Source of the DNA: Actinacidiphila cocklensis | GTDB lineage: Bacteria > Actinomycetota > Actinomycetes > Streptomycetales > Streptomycetaceae | DNA: 64,000 bases | Direction: 5' to 3' | Assembly: GCF_907177275.1 (NCBI RefSeq) | Contig: NZ_CAJSLV010000070.1 | Coordinates: forward strand, 219,846-283,845 | Part shown: piece after piece, positions 36,950 to 45,612 of the stretch | Numbering within the stretch: position 1 is the stretch's first letter | Layout: every line of letters starts with the position of its first letter | Position numbers and translations under genes: made by a program | The notes under the pieces: generated by a model | The model's database searches: none | What the model saw: only the letters and a program-made list of their open reading frames with translations | Told to the model about the DNA's origin: nothing

Positions 36950-37452
36950 GTGTCCCATCGCTGCAGGGGAGGGTCGTCCCAGGCCAAGAGCTGTGCAGCC
37001 ATTCTGGAGCGATACGGGGCGGACGCCCGGCCGCATAACTCCTTGACCACCTGCGAGATCTGGCTGGTCAGGCGCGTGGTGCGGCGCTGAAGGCGCTCCA
37101 GCAGCCCTGGGATCTGCTCGCGGAAGGTCTGCCGCCGGCAGCCCAGGACCGGGCAGACCAGGCGCCGGACCCGGACGCGGACCACGACGCGGCGGCTGTC
37201 CACCGGCACATCCGCCACCGTCCGGACGTGGTAGCCGTGCACCTTCCCCGTCGGCACCCCGCACACCGGGCACGGCACCGGCACATCCCGGGTCCGGGCC
37301 ACGACCCGGACCGCATCGCCCCCGTCCGCCACATCGTCGACGACCAGCGCCGAGAGCCCTGAAAACACCGTCACCACAAGGGAGTTGACATCTCGCATAC
37401 AACGTCAACGACGACCGTCACCTGCCGTCACCACCTCCTACGGAACAGAGCC
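36950..37452 (-). pseudogene. ISL3-family transposase, 5' remnant
   Basis: From ATG 37398, the ISL3 N-terminus is recognisable: zinc-finger cysteines in CPVCGVPTGKVHGYH and CPVLGCRRQTF, then LTSQISQVVKELCGRA. Homology is lost near 36,990, where the other IS remnant joins, so the catalytic domain is missing. Outside the start codon, GGCTCTGTTCCGTAG (minus strand, near 37,439-37,452) looks like the ISL3 terminal repeat and probably marks the outer end. Confidence 0.75.
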
Positions 37453-37589
37453 ACTCGCTGGATAGACCCGGGACTTGGGGTTGGCGACCGGCACAGTCTG
37501 AGATCGGCGCTCAAGGCCGTGACCTGGACGGATGATGTATCGGCACGCGCAACGTATCCCGACTTCCGTGAGCCGGGCCGACCACGTGG

Positions 37590-40500
37590 CTACCGCGTGT
37601 ACAGACCCGCTTTGCGGCGCAACTCGTTCGTCCTCGCGATGGCATCGCCGTCAGCCCGGTTGGTGGAGACCGCCTCCGACCTGAGCCGAACCCTCTCACC
37701 CGGCGGGACCTGGGACAGGGGCGTGCGGTGACCCACGTCATACTTTCCCGGGCCCTGCCAACGTTCGCCGACCCGCTGAGCCTCACGGCGCATATTCGGG
37801 GTGATGCCTCGGTAGCTGCCGGGCCTGGGATTGACTTTGGGCGCGTATGCCTTGCCGGCCCGGGTCCCGATTCTGTCGATGGGGATGATCGCATGCGTGG
37901 GGACATCGGGCCTGACGGCCGACAGCGCGGCTCGGCTCTCGGCCGCGGTCTCGCCTGCTCTTGCGAGACCCCGTCCGGTTCCGACCGTCGCCCCCGGTCC
38001 GCCGGCGCCTACGAACGCGAAGGCAGGGGCCCGGACTGCCTTGTTCAGGAACGGCGTGGCGACTTCCAGCGCTTTCCCGACCCCGGCAGTCGCCACTTCA
38101 AGGACCAGGTCCTTGCCGAGCTCCTTGCCTGCCTCCGCTGCTCCCGCGTAGCGCTCGTCAATCGCGAACTGGGGTCCCCCGACCCAGCTCGACGGACCGT
38201 TGACCGGTCCCTTTCCGAACTGGACGATGTCGCCACGTTCAATGTGTCCCATGCCTTCCGCGCGCCGCAGCGCCTCGGGATCGGACACCTTCGGCTCGAA
38301 CTCGCGCAGGGCCGACTGGGGCTTCGGCGGGGGCGGAGGTGCGGGTTCGAGCGCTCCTGGTACGGGTGCGAACGCGGGTTTGGCGGGCTTCATCGTGATG
38401 CTGGAAGGGCCAGAGAGACTGGCCGGCGGGATGCCCGACGTCCGGGCGGCGCTGTCCGGGTCGATCCAGGTCAGCGGTGTCGGCTGCCCGCTGGGTGTGA
38501 GGATGGGGGTGCCTTCTGTGCCAGCTGGGTCGACCATCCCGATCGGGTCGTCGTGGACGTAGCAGTAGGGATTGAGGCCATCGGTCATGCCGAGCGGGTC
38601 GCAGCTCGCCCATCGTCCGAGCCATGGCGCGTAGTACCGGGCCGTGTGGTGGTTCAGTCCTGACTCCTCGTCGCGTTCCCTGCCGGCGAGCCGGAAGCGC
38701 TTCGGGGTTTCGGTCTGGCTGGCCATGGCCTGGTACGAGGTGCTCCCGTAGGGCGTGTACTCCTCGTAGGACAGGATGCGCGCCCGGTCGTCGAGTTCAA
38801 GGCATGCCGAGCCGAGATGGTTGCCGAACTGGAACCGCGTCAACTGGGCGGGTGCGGTGTCGGCGCCGGCGGTGTCGCGTGTGCGGGTCTCGACCAGGGC
38901 CACCCGCTCGGCCTTGTTCATGACGTGCAGCGTCTCCCGCTCGAGCGTCTCGTTGCCCTGCGTACGGCGGTAGATCTCGAAGCCGCCGAGATAGATGCGC
39001 TCTTCGGTCACGCCGGCGGACTTCTCCCAGACCTTGCGTATACGCTCACCGTCCGCGTCGTAGACGAAATACGCGGTCCCGCCTGCTGCCGGGTCGGCCC
39101 GACGCATCTGATCGAAGTGGTCCCAGAAGACGTTGGGGTCGGGATCGGCGCCACGCAGGTGCGGCATGCGCGTCATGTTGCCGTGCGCGTCGTAGCGGTA
39201 GCGCTCGTCGGGCGGCGCATCGCCCCGCGCGGTGGCCGTGCTGGTCAGGCGGTTGCTGAGGGTCGTAGGCGCGGCGGTGTCGAGGGCACTCGCTTCCGCG
39301 TACTCGTAGCGGCGGGTCCAACCGGGTGCGCGGGAGCCGCTCGTGTGGCGCATGGTCGTGATGTTCCCGGCTCCGTCGTAGACGTACCGTTCCGTGTACG
39401 TGCCCATGGCCCCGCCGTCACCCGGATGGGGCAGTCGAGTGCGGAGCGAGTCGTCGGCCGAGTACGGGATCGGGGCGCCGTTCTGTCCCAGGTGCTCGCG
39501 GCCGGTGGCCTCGGTCAGGCGGTAGATCGCGTCGTAGGTGTAGTCCGCGCTGGGCTCGACCACCTGGTTGGCGAAGAAGACGCGTTGCTGGGCGTCGTCG
39601 CGGACGTGCACGACGTTTCCGACCGGGTCGAAGACGTAGTTCAGATCCTGCACCTGTCCCTCGCCAGGGATGTCGCTCGGCGCTCGGGTGGTGCGCAAGC
39701 GGGTGAGCCGCAGGGTGTGCGGATCGAAGGTGTACGACGTCCGTGCTCCGTTGCCGTAGTCGATCTGTCGGCGCCGCCCCAGGGCGTCGTAGTCGATGCC
39801 GGTGACGTACGGTGTCCAGGTCTCCTGCCCACCGGCCGCGGCGGCGTGGAGGTTGACGTCGAGGCTCTCGATCAGGTTGGCCTCGTTGTATCCGGGCCGC
39901 ACCACGCTGGCGGCCATGGCCGGTGTGTGCGGTGTGGTCATGGTCACGGGCCGGTCGAGCGCGTCGTAGGTGGTTGACGCGGTGTAGCTGTCCGGTTCCA
40001 GGGTCGTTGCGAGTGCGCGCTCCAGCGCCGCCTGGTCGATGACCGCGGTGGCCAGAGCGGGCAGGGCGGCGAGGTCGGTGTCGACCGCGTGCCAGTCCAC
40101 CGTCGTCCGGTAGCGCGATCCGTTCGTGAGGCGGCGCGAGGTCCGCAGCGGGTTGCCCTTGAAGTCGTGAGCCTCGGTCTGGACGGCGCCGGCCTGGTCG
40201 AGCTGCAGATGGACCACACCGCGCAGGTTGCGCGCCGCCGCTTGCGGGTGCTGCTCGCCGTAGACCAGCCGTTCTACCAGGACTTCGAGGTCCGGGTTTT
40301 CCGGGTCGGTTCCGAGAACGAAGGTGCGCAGCGGTCGACGGAGCGGGTCGTAGGCGGTGCGGAAGCGGTGGCCCCGCTGGTTCCAGGCGCGCAGCGGCCG
40401 CCCCAGCACGTCGTTGATCATCCAGCGGGCCCCGGAGTCCATCGAGTGCCGGTGGATCTGGCGGCCAAGCAGGTCGTAATGTGATCGCATGACGACTCGG

Positions 40501-43500
40501 CCCTGCCCGTCGCCGGTTTGGTCGACCGCGTCCTGGACCGCGCGCTGGTTGCCTTCGATGTCGAACTTCGTCCTGGTCGCCAGGAGCAGCCGCCGCTCCG
40601 GATGGTCGGGGTCCGGTCCATTGTCGGCGATGCTCAGGAAGGGCCGTCCGAGCACGTCGGCGTGAGCGGTGCTCGGAGTGCGGGCATGGGCTGCTGCTTT
40701 CGCCGCGGCGGACCGCTCTTCCGGACCGAGGTCGCCCGTGGCGCGCTGCTCGTACCAGGTCTGCCACACTGGGCTGCCCGAGCCGGTTGGCAGGTGGGCG
40801 AAGTAGGGCGCGACGAAGCCGGCGATGTCCTGATCGGTGCGCGGGTCGTCCAGTACGGTGTCGTTTCGATCCCAGGTGACGTGCTGCCAGGAGTCGAAGA
40901 CCGACTTCTCGTAGCTGTGGTCCGGGTGCAGGGTGGCGACGACCCGCCCGAGGGGGTCGTAGAAGAGGACGGGGCTCACACCGGCCTGCACAGCGAACTC
41001 GAAGCGGTGTGTCGGGCTGAAGAACGGCTCGAAACGGCGGACCGGTAGGCCCTTGTTGTTGAAGACGGTCCATCCGCTGCCCACCCAGCGCGGATCCAGC
41101 GCAGGGCCGTCCTCGACCATGGGCCCGGGCTCGGCCCGCAGCTTTTGCTGGATCACCCGGCCGAGGCCGTCCGAGTAGGAGAAGCTGAGCTGGACCTTGG
41201 TCGGTGTTTCTCCCGCCAGGTCGGCGTCGTGCGTCTCCCGGGCGAGGACGCAGACCGCCGCGGGCTGCGGGTCAGGCTGGTCAGCGGTTCGCTGGTAGGC
41301 GAAGAAGTCGTGGACCAGCCGGGTGGTCGCCCGGCCGAGTACGGCCCGCGGGTCGGCAAGCGGGGAGTTCATGAGGGCCGTGATCTGGGCTTCGCTCAGG
41401 TCAGGATCGAGGCCGGCGAGAGAGTCCCCGAGGTTTTCTGCCGGCTTGCCGCCAACGGCAGTCGCGACCACCAGTCCCAGGGCGTCGAACGCGGCCCAGG
41501 TACGGTTGCCGTTGGCGTCGGTGACCTGACTCGGTTGCAGCACCCGGTAGTCGTGGCCCGGCTTCGTCAGGTCAATGTCACCATTGGGCAGACGTTCGCC
41601 GACCGTGACGCGGTTGCCGAGGGCGTCAGCGGTCTCGACAACGAGCAGGTCGTGGCGGTCGTAGCGGATGAAGCCCTGGGTGCTGGTCTCGCTGCTGTGG
41701 AACGGGTCCCGGGTGCGGGAGGGCAGGAAGAAATGGCCCCGGGCGTAGCGGAGTTCTTCCGCGGCCTCGTCGTCGGGGCCCGGCGACAAGAACACCTGAC
41801 CGGAGGGAACCCACCACAGGCCCTCGGGGTCCGTAGCCGGGAATCGGCCGTCGGCCACCAGTTGCCGGCCCTGCAGGTATCCGCCCCTGTCATCGCCCGG
41901 CCCCTGGAGGACGGTCTCCGGTTCCGGCAGCAGTGCAGCGCCGTCGCGCCGGAACACCTGGTCGAGCAGCTCGGCGGTGAGCGCCAGCGAGTAGCTCTCG
42001 CCGTGGAGGGCGCGTGGCTGGAGCACGCCGACGGGAAGGAAGGACGACAAGTCGTCGGCCCGGTACAGCTCGCGTGTCCATTCGATCAGGCGACGCGTCC
42101 GGTTGCCGGCGGCTGTCTCCTGGTAGCCGATCTCCTTGTCGTAGATCGGCCGCAGCCTGGGGGATGCCGGGTCCGGCTCCACGAAGTCCTGTGCCGAGTA
42201 GCGGTCGTCGGGGCCGCTCGCCAGGTAGCCGGTCAGCTCGAAGACGCGGGTCTCCGCCGGCAGCGGGGTGCGGTGGTCGTCCGGGAAGGCGCTGGGGTCG
42301 GCGATCGGGCCGGCCAGGGCATTCTCGGTGTACGTGAGCAAAGCCGTGGTCTGGCACGCTCGGTCGGTGTCGAACGGCAGCGGCGACGGCCACCGTCGCC
42401 CGTACGCGATGGCCACGGACTTGAGAACGTTGCCGAACGGGTCGGTCTCAAGGGTTATCGAGTGCTCCGCGCGCGGGTCGTCGGGATCGCGCTCGTGATG
42501 GCGCCCGATGCTCTCAGCCGGATGGGACGAGAAGACGGCGTGCTGGTTGACACCGCGGCGCTGTTCGAGCCGGACGGCGAAGCTATGCTCGACGACGCTG
42601 TACGGGTGCTCCTGCCGGGGGCTTCCGTCCAGGGCGTAGATCTCCTGGCGAAGCATCGCTCCCTTCAGCGCGCGGTGGGCTTCTCGCCCTTCCTGGGCGG
42701 TCAGACCGGCCGGCATCGGGGGAGGGGTCAGCGAGCCGGGCGGAAGGTGGTTCGACCCGGGCGGGGCGCCGGTGTGGAACCACGTCCGGGTGCGAACCGG
42801 TGCCATGCGCGACGCGGGATGCTCGTTGTCGGCCGCCGACTCGGCGCCGGCGAGCGCGCGGAGTTCCTCGGTGTCCCACTGGTCCACCGTGCCGAATCCG
42901 CGGAACTCCCGCTCGTCACCATCGAAGTGGCCGTGATGGTAGGCGTACCGGGTCACGAAGCGGTTGCGGCTGACCCGGTCAAGGGTCTGCACCTGTTCGA
43001 CTACGTGAACGGGAAACGGCAGGCGCGTGGCCCACGGTTCGCCGTTCCGCTCGTCGAGGAGCGAGAACTTCGTCGACGGCGCGTAGCCGATGATGGTTTC
43101 CGCACCGAGGTTGTTGGAGGTCCTGACCAGCAGATGGGGCTTCTGGTCGCCGGCCAGGGGCACATACCGCATCTGCCTGCCGGCGTCGCCCGGCAGGGGC
43201 GAGGACCAGATCAGGCAGGCCGTGCCGTTGCCGAGCACGTCGGCGATGTGTATGGACACGACGTCGTCGACCGGGGGAAAGGCATCCAGGTGCTGGGCCG
43301 GGCTCCAACGGTTTCCCGACTGGTTGAGGTAGATGCGGACGCCTTCGTGGTGCAGGTAGACCAGATCCGCGGTGCCGGTCCCGTCGATGTCGGCGAGGCG
43401 GACGCGACGTTGGTCGAACTGGTCGGTGTCGTCCAGCGGCAGCAACCCGTCCATGGTCACTTTGGCGCCGAACCGGCCGTAGCCCAGATTGGGCCAGTAG

Positions 43501-45371
43501 CAGATCTCCGTGTTGCGGATTCGGGCGAGGTCGGCGAGTCCGTCACCGCTGAAGTCGGCGAGGTAGATCGACTGGGTGCCGTCGGCGAACACCAGCCGGG
43601 GGCCCGCTTCTTCGTCGAGCGGCTGAGTCGTCCGCAGCGGCGGACCGAAGCCCACCTCGGCCAGCGACGGGTGCCAGAGGAACGCGTCCTCCTCGATCGT
43701 CAGCACATCGGCGTGACCGTCGCCGTTGAGGTCCACCAGCCTGACGTCGTCGCCGTTCAGTGCGCGGTTGAGCCGCGAGCCGAAGGTGCGGAACGGCTGC
43801 CAGCCGTCGGCGTCATCGTGCTCGTACAACCCGGGTGCGGGGCCGTCGAGGACGACCAGGTCGGGCAGCCCGTCACCGGCCAGATCCATGAACTGGGCCC
43901 GCCCGCCGTCCAGTCCGGGGCCGGGCCTGGTGGTGACCGGTTCCGTCGGGGCGAAGCGGACGGTCCCGGCTTCCGAAGGGCTCAGGTTGCGGATGTAGAA
44001 CCAGGCGTCCGCTTGTTCGGTCAGGATGCCGGCAACGCCCTCGCCTCGAAGGTCGACCCACTGGTAGGCAGCCGAGTCGACTCCGACAGGGAGGTTCGCC
44101 CAGGCCGCCTGGTCGATGTCGCGCACCAGGCGCGGTCCAGTGGGCTGGGAGTAGTCGAACTCCAGCGGCGGAAGGCTGAGCCGCCGGTAGCCGTCGTCCA
44201 GGCGCCGGTAGCCGGTTTGTGTGGCCGAACGCAGAAAAGCGTATCCGGAGCCCGCGTCCTCCAGGCCGGAATAGGTCAGGTCCGTCGAGCGGGCGAGGCC
44301 GTCGTAGCCGTTCTCGCCGCCCGGGCCGTCAGGTATGTGATGAAAGGTCAAGATCCGTCGGCACAACCGCGTGGTGCGTACTTCGAATCCGGCCCGGTAC
44401 GAGGAGAACGCGTCCTTGCGGAAGGTCCAGGCGCCGAGGTCATGCGGCGTGGGGCTGTCAGGGTCGTGTTCCCCGTAGTCGAAGACGACCTCGAACATGA
44501 ATTCGGCGCTGGTGGTTTGCTCCGGCGGAAGGTCGGCGAGGAACCGGGGCCGACGCCCGGCATCGTCCAGCAGCGGTCGCCGATTTCCGTACTCGATGCG
44601 CTTGAGGTACATGTTGGTGCTGCGGCGCGCGTCGTCGCGCGGACCGCGGTTTCGTTCGCAGGCTTGGGTGAGATCGACTCCGAGACCGTTGTCCGGCAGG
44701 TACCGGTAGCGGACGACGTTGCCGACGTCGTCTCGCGTCTCGCAGATCAGCCAGGTGAAAGTCCGGGCGGCGTCATCCGGGTCCGCGATCCTCGACTCGG
44801 CGTCCTGGCCATACATGGTGAGGATGTTGTCCTTGGTGATCGACCGCCAATGGACGGCGCCGTCGTGCCGATGTGTCCAGCGCTCGATCCGCGCGAACAG
44901 ACCGTCCACGCGGGGCCTGTATCGCCGGACGACGTAACGGGGATCGATAGAGGTGTCGTCGAGATACCCGCCGTCTGGGCCGAGCAGGGGCACCAGGTCC
45001 TCGGCCTCGGACAGCAGGAAGACGTCCGATTCCTGCTGGTCGTGGTAGGCCGGAAGCCCCCTGTCCGTCCTGCGCGTGATCGAGGGGAGGGCCAGGCTCC
45101 AACCGAACCCGAAGATCCCATTGCCCGATCCGGAGTCGTAGGACAAGGACAACGCCGGTTCTGACCCGGAGCGACCGGGGCTGGTGACGATCGGCACGGT
45201 CATCGACCCGGTTCCCGTCACGGGATTCGCCGTGAACTTCTCGCCTATACCGCGAATGGCGCCACCGCCCTTGGGCAGTGCCACCGATGGCGTCTCGGGG
45301 GCGGGCGGACGCGGCGCATTGGGTGAGTGCGGCTGTCCTGTCCGCCGGTCGGTGCTCTGCGGTGGTGGCAT
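37590..45371 (-). CDS. Tc toxin BC-type fusion: SpvB/TcB/RHS protein with variable C-terminal toxin tip
   Basis: A giant protein of 2593 residues from ATG 45371 (GTG 45413 would add 14). Order: SpvB domain (GGGAIRGIGEKFTANPVTGT, then GIFGFGWSLALPSITR) at about 35-330; FG-GAP/VCBS propeller repeats (DLAGDGLPDLV, DLNGDGHADVL, DFSGDGLADLA, DIDGTGTADLV) at about 490-690; TcB middle domains (NNLGAETIIGYAPSTKFSLL, then FRGFGTVDQWDTE) at about 700-850; RHS/YD repeats to residue 2284, ending in YYAPWLGRWASCDPLG and YVHDDPIGMVDPAG. In Tc toxins TcB-TcC form a hollow cocoon that encloses the self-cleaved C-terminal toxin. Here the tip is 309 residues (DNA 37593-38519) and ends in a GHRTPLSQ-containing domain, possibly a nuclease. 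No signal peptide is seen. It is divergent from the TcA genes. Confidence 0.92.
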   Translation of the reverse strand: MPPPQSTDRRTGQPHSPNAPRPPAPETPSVALPKGGGAIRGIGEKFTANPVTGTGSMTVPIVTSPGRSGSEPALSLSYDSGSGNGIFGFGWSLALPSITRRTDRGLPAYHDQQESDVFLLSEAEDLVPLLGPDGGYLDDTSIDPRYVVRRYRPRVDGLFARIERWTHRHDGAVHWRSITKDNILTMYGQDAESRIADPDDAARTFTWLICETRDDVGNVVRYRYLPDNGLGVDLTQACERNRGPRDDARRSTNMYLKRIEYGNRRPLLDDAGRRPRFLADLPPEQTTSAEFMFEVVFDYGEHDPDSPTPHDLGAWTFRKDAFSSYRAGFEVRTTRLCRRILTFHHIPDGPGGENGYDGLARSTDLTYSGLEDAGSGYAFLRSATQTGYRRLDDGYRRLSLPPLEFDYSQPTGPRLVRDIDQAAWANLPVGVDSAAYQWVDLRGEGVAGILTEQADAWFYIRNLSPSEAGTVRFAPTEPVTTRPGPGLDGGRAQFMDLAGDGLPDLVVLDGPAPGLYEHDDADGWQPFRTFGSRLNRALNGDDVRLVDLNGDGHADVLTIEEDAFLWHPSLAEVGFGPPLRTTQPLDEEAGPRLVFADGTQSIYLADFSGDGLADLARIRNTEICYWPNLGYGRFGAKVTMDGLLPLDDTDQFDQRRVRLADIDGTGTADLVYLHHEGVRIYLNQSGNRWSPAQHLDAFPPVDDVVSIHIADVLGNGTACLIWSSPLPGDAGRQMRYVPLAGDQKPHLLVRTSNNLGAETIIGYAPSTKFSLLDERNGEPWATRLPFPVHVVEQVQTLDRVSRNRFVTRYAYHHGHFDGDEREFRGFGTVDQWDTEELRALAGAESAADNEHPASRMAPVRTRTWFHTGAPPGSNHLPPGSLTPPPMPAGLTAQEGREAHRALKGAMLRQEIYALDGSPRQEHPYSVVEHSFAVRLEQRRGVNQHAVFSSHPAESIGRHHERDPDDPRAEHSITLETDPFGNVLKSVAIAYGRRWPSPLPFDTDRACQTTALLTYTENALAGPIADPSAFPDDHRTPLPAETRVFELTGYLASGPDDRYSAQDFVEPDPASPRLRPIYDKEIGYQETAAGNRTRRLIEWTRELYRADDLSSFLPVGVLQPRALHGESYSLALTAELLDQVFRRDGAALLPEPETVLQGPGDDRGGYLQGRQLVADGRFPATDPEGLWWVPSGQVFLSPGPDDEAAEELRYARGHFFLPSRTRDPFHSSETSTQGFIRYDRHDLLVVETADALGNRVTVGERLPNGDIDLTKPGHDYRVLQPSQVTDANGNRTWAAFDALGLVVATAVGGKPAENLGDSLAGLDPDLSEAQITALMNSPLADPRAVLGRATTRLVHDFFAYQRTADQPDPQPAAVCVLARETHDADLAGETPTKVQLSFSYSDGLGRVIQQKLRAEPGPMVEDGPALDPRWVGSGWTVFNNKGLPVRRFEPFFSPTHRFEFAVQAGVSPVLFYDPLGRVVATLHPDHSYEKSVFDSWQHVTWDRNDTVLDDPRTDQDIAGFVAPYFAHLPTGSGSPVWQTWYEQRATGDLGPEERSAAAKAAAHARTPSTAHADVLGRPFLSIADNGPDPDHPERRLLLATRTKFDIEGNQRAVQDAVDQTGDGQGRVVMRSHYDLLGRQIHRHSMDSGARWMINDVLGRPLRAWNQRGHRFRTAYDPLRRPLRTFVLGTDPENPDLEVLVERLVYGEQHPQAAARNLRGVVHLQLDQAGAVQTEAHDFKGNPLRTSRRLTNGSRYRTTVDWHAVDTDLAALPALATAVIDQAALERALATTLEPDSYTASTTYDALDRPVTMTTPHTPAMAASVVRPGYNEANLIESLDVNLHAAAAGGQETWTPYVTGIDYDALGRRRQIDYGNGARTSYTFDPHTLRLTRLRTTRAPSDIPGEGQVQDLNYVFDPVGNVVHVRDDAQQRVFFANQVVEPSADYTYDAIYRLTEATGREHLGQNGAPIPYSADDSLRTRLPHPGDGGAMGTYTERYVYDGAGNITTMRHTSGSRAPGWTRRYEYAEASALDTAAPTTLSNRLTSTATARGDAPPDERYRYDAHGNMTRMPHLRGADPDPNVFWDHFDQMRRADPAAGGTAYFVYDADGERIRKVWEKSAGVTEERIYLGGFEIYRRTQGNETLERETLHVMNKAERVALVETRTRDTAGADTAPAQLTRFQFGNHLGSACLELDDRARILSYEEYTPYGSTSYQAMASQTETPKRFRLAGRERDEESGLNHHTARYYAPWLGRWASCDPLGMTDGLNPYCYVHDDPIGMVDPAGTEGTPILTPSGQPTPLTWIDPDSAARTSGIPPASLSGPSSITMKPAKPAFAPVPGALEPAPPPPPKPQSALREFEPKVSDPEALRRAEGMGHIERGDIVQFGKGPVNGPSSWVGGPQFAIDERYAGAAEAGKELGKDLVLEVATAGVGKALEVATPFLNKAVRAPAFAFVGAGGPGATVGTGRGLARAGETAAESRAALSAVRPDVPTHAIIPIDRIGTRAGKAYAPKVNPRPGSYRGITPNMRREAQRVGERWQGPGKYDVGHRTPLSQVPPGERVRLRSEAVSTNRADGDAIARTNELRRKAGLYTR

Positions 45372-45413
45372 GCGCGACACCCCGGATCGCCTGTAGCGGC
45401 CCGCCCGCGACAC

Positions 45414-45612
45414 GGACGGCCGGTTGAGGGCATAAATCCAACATCGCCCCTATGGGTGAATATGTGTGATTTATCTTCCACTTTAGGGTAAGCACAAAAG
45501 CGTTGCAACTGCTCGTTCGCCCGCCTCCCATGACACCACCTGTGGTCGCCCTGCGGGCGTCGCCGGTGATCGGACCTCGGCGGGTTCGACCCGTCCGGGA
45601 GGCGAAAGGTCC
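45414..45612. promoter_or_regulatory. Divergent promoter region of the Tc toxin locus
   Basis: The stretch 45430-45510 is AT-rich, in contrast to both flanking genes, and must hold the promoters for the TcBC gene and the TcA genes. ATAAATC at 45432-45438 and GATTTAT at 45468-45474 form an inverted repeat with a 29-base spacer and could be an operator. No -10/-35 pair is assigned. Confidence 0.5.

Noticed and set aside
37453..37589. Immunity gene for the RHS toxin tip
   Set aside because: The 137 bases between the ISL3 end and the toxin stop codon hold no coherent coding frame.
41145..45164. 1339-codon plus-strand frame opposite the TcBC gene
   Set aside because: It is a shadow of the real minus-strand gene: low-complexity, no domain, no ribosome-binding site, while the opposite strand has SpvB, FG-GAP and RHS motifs.
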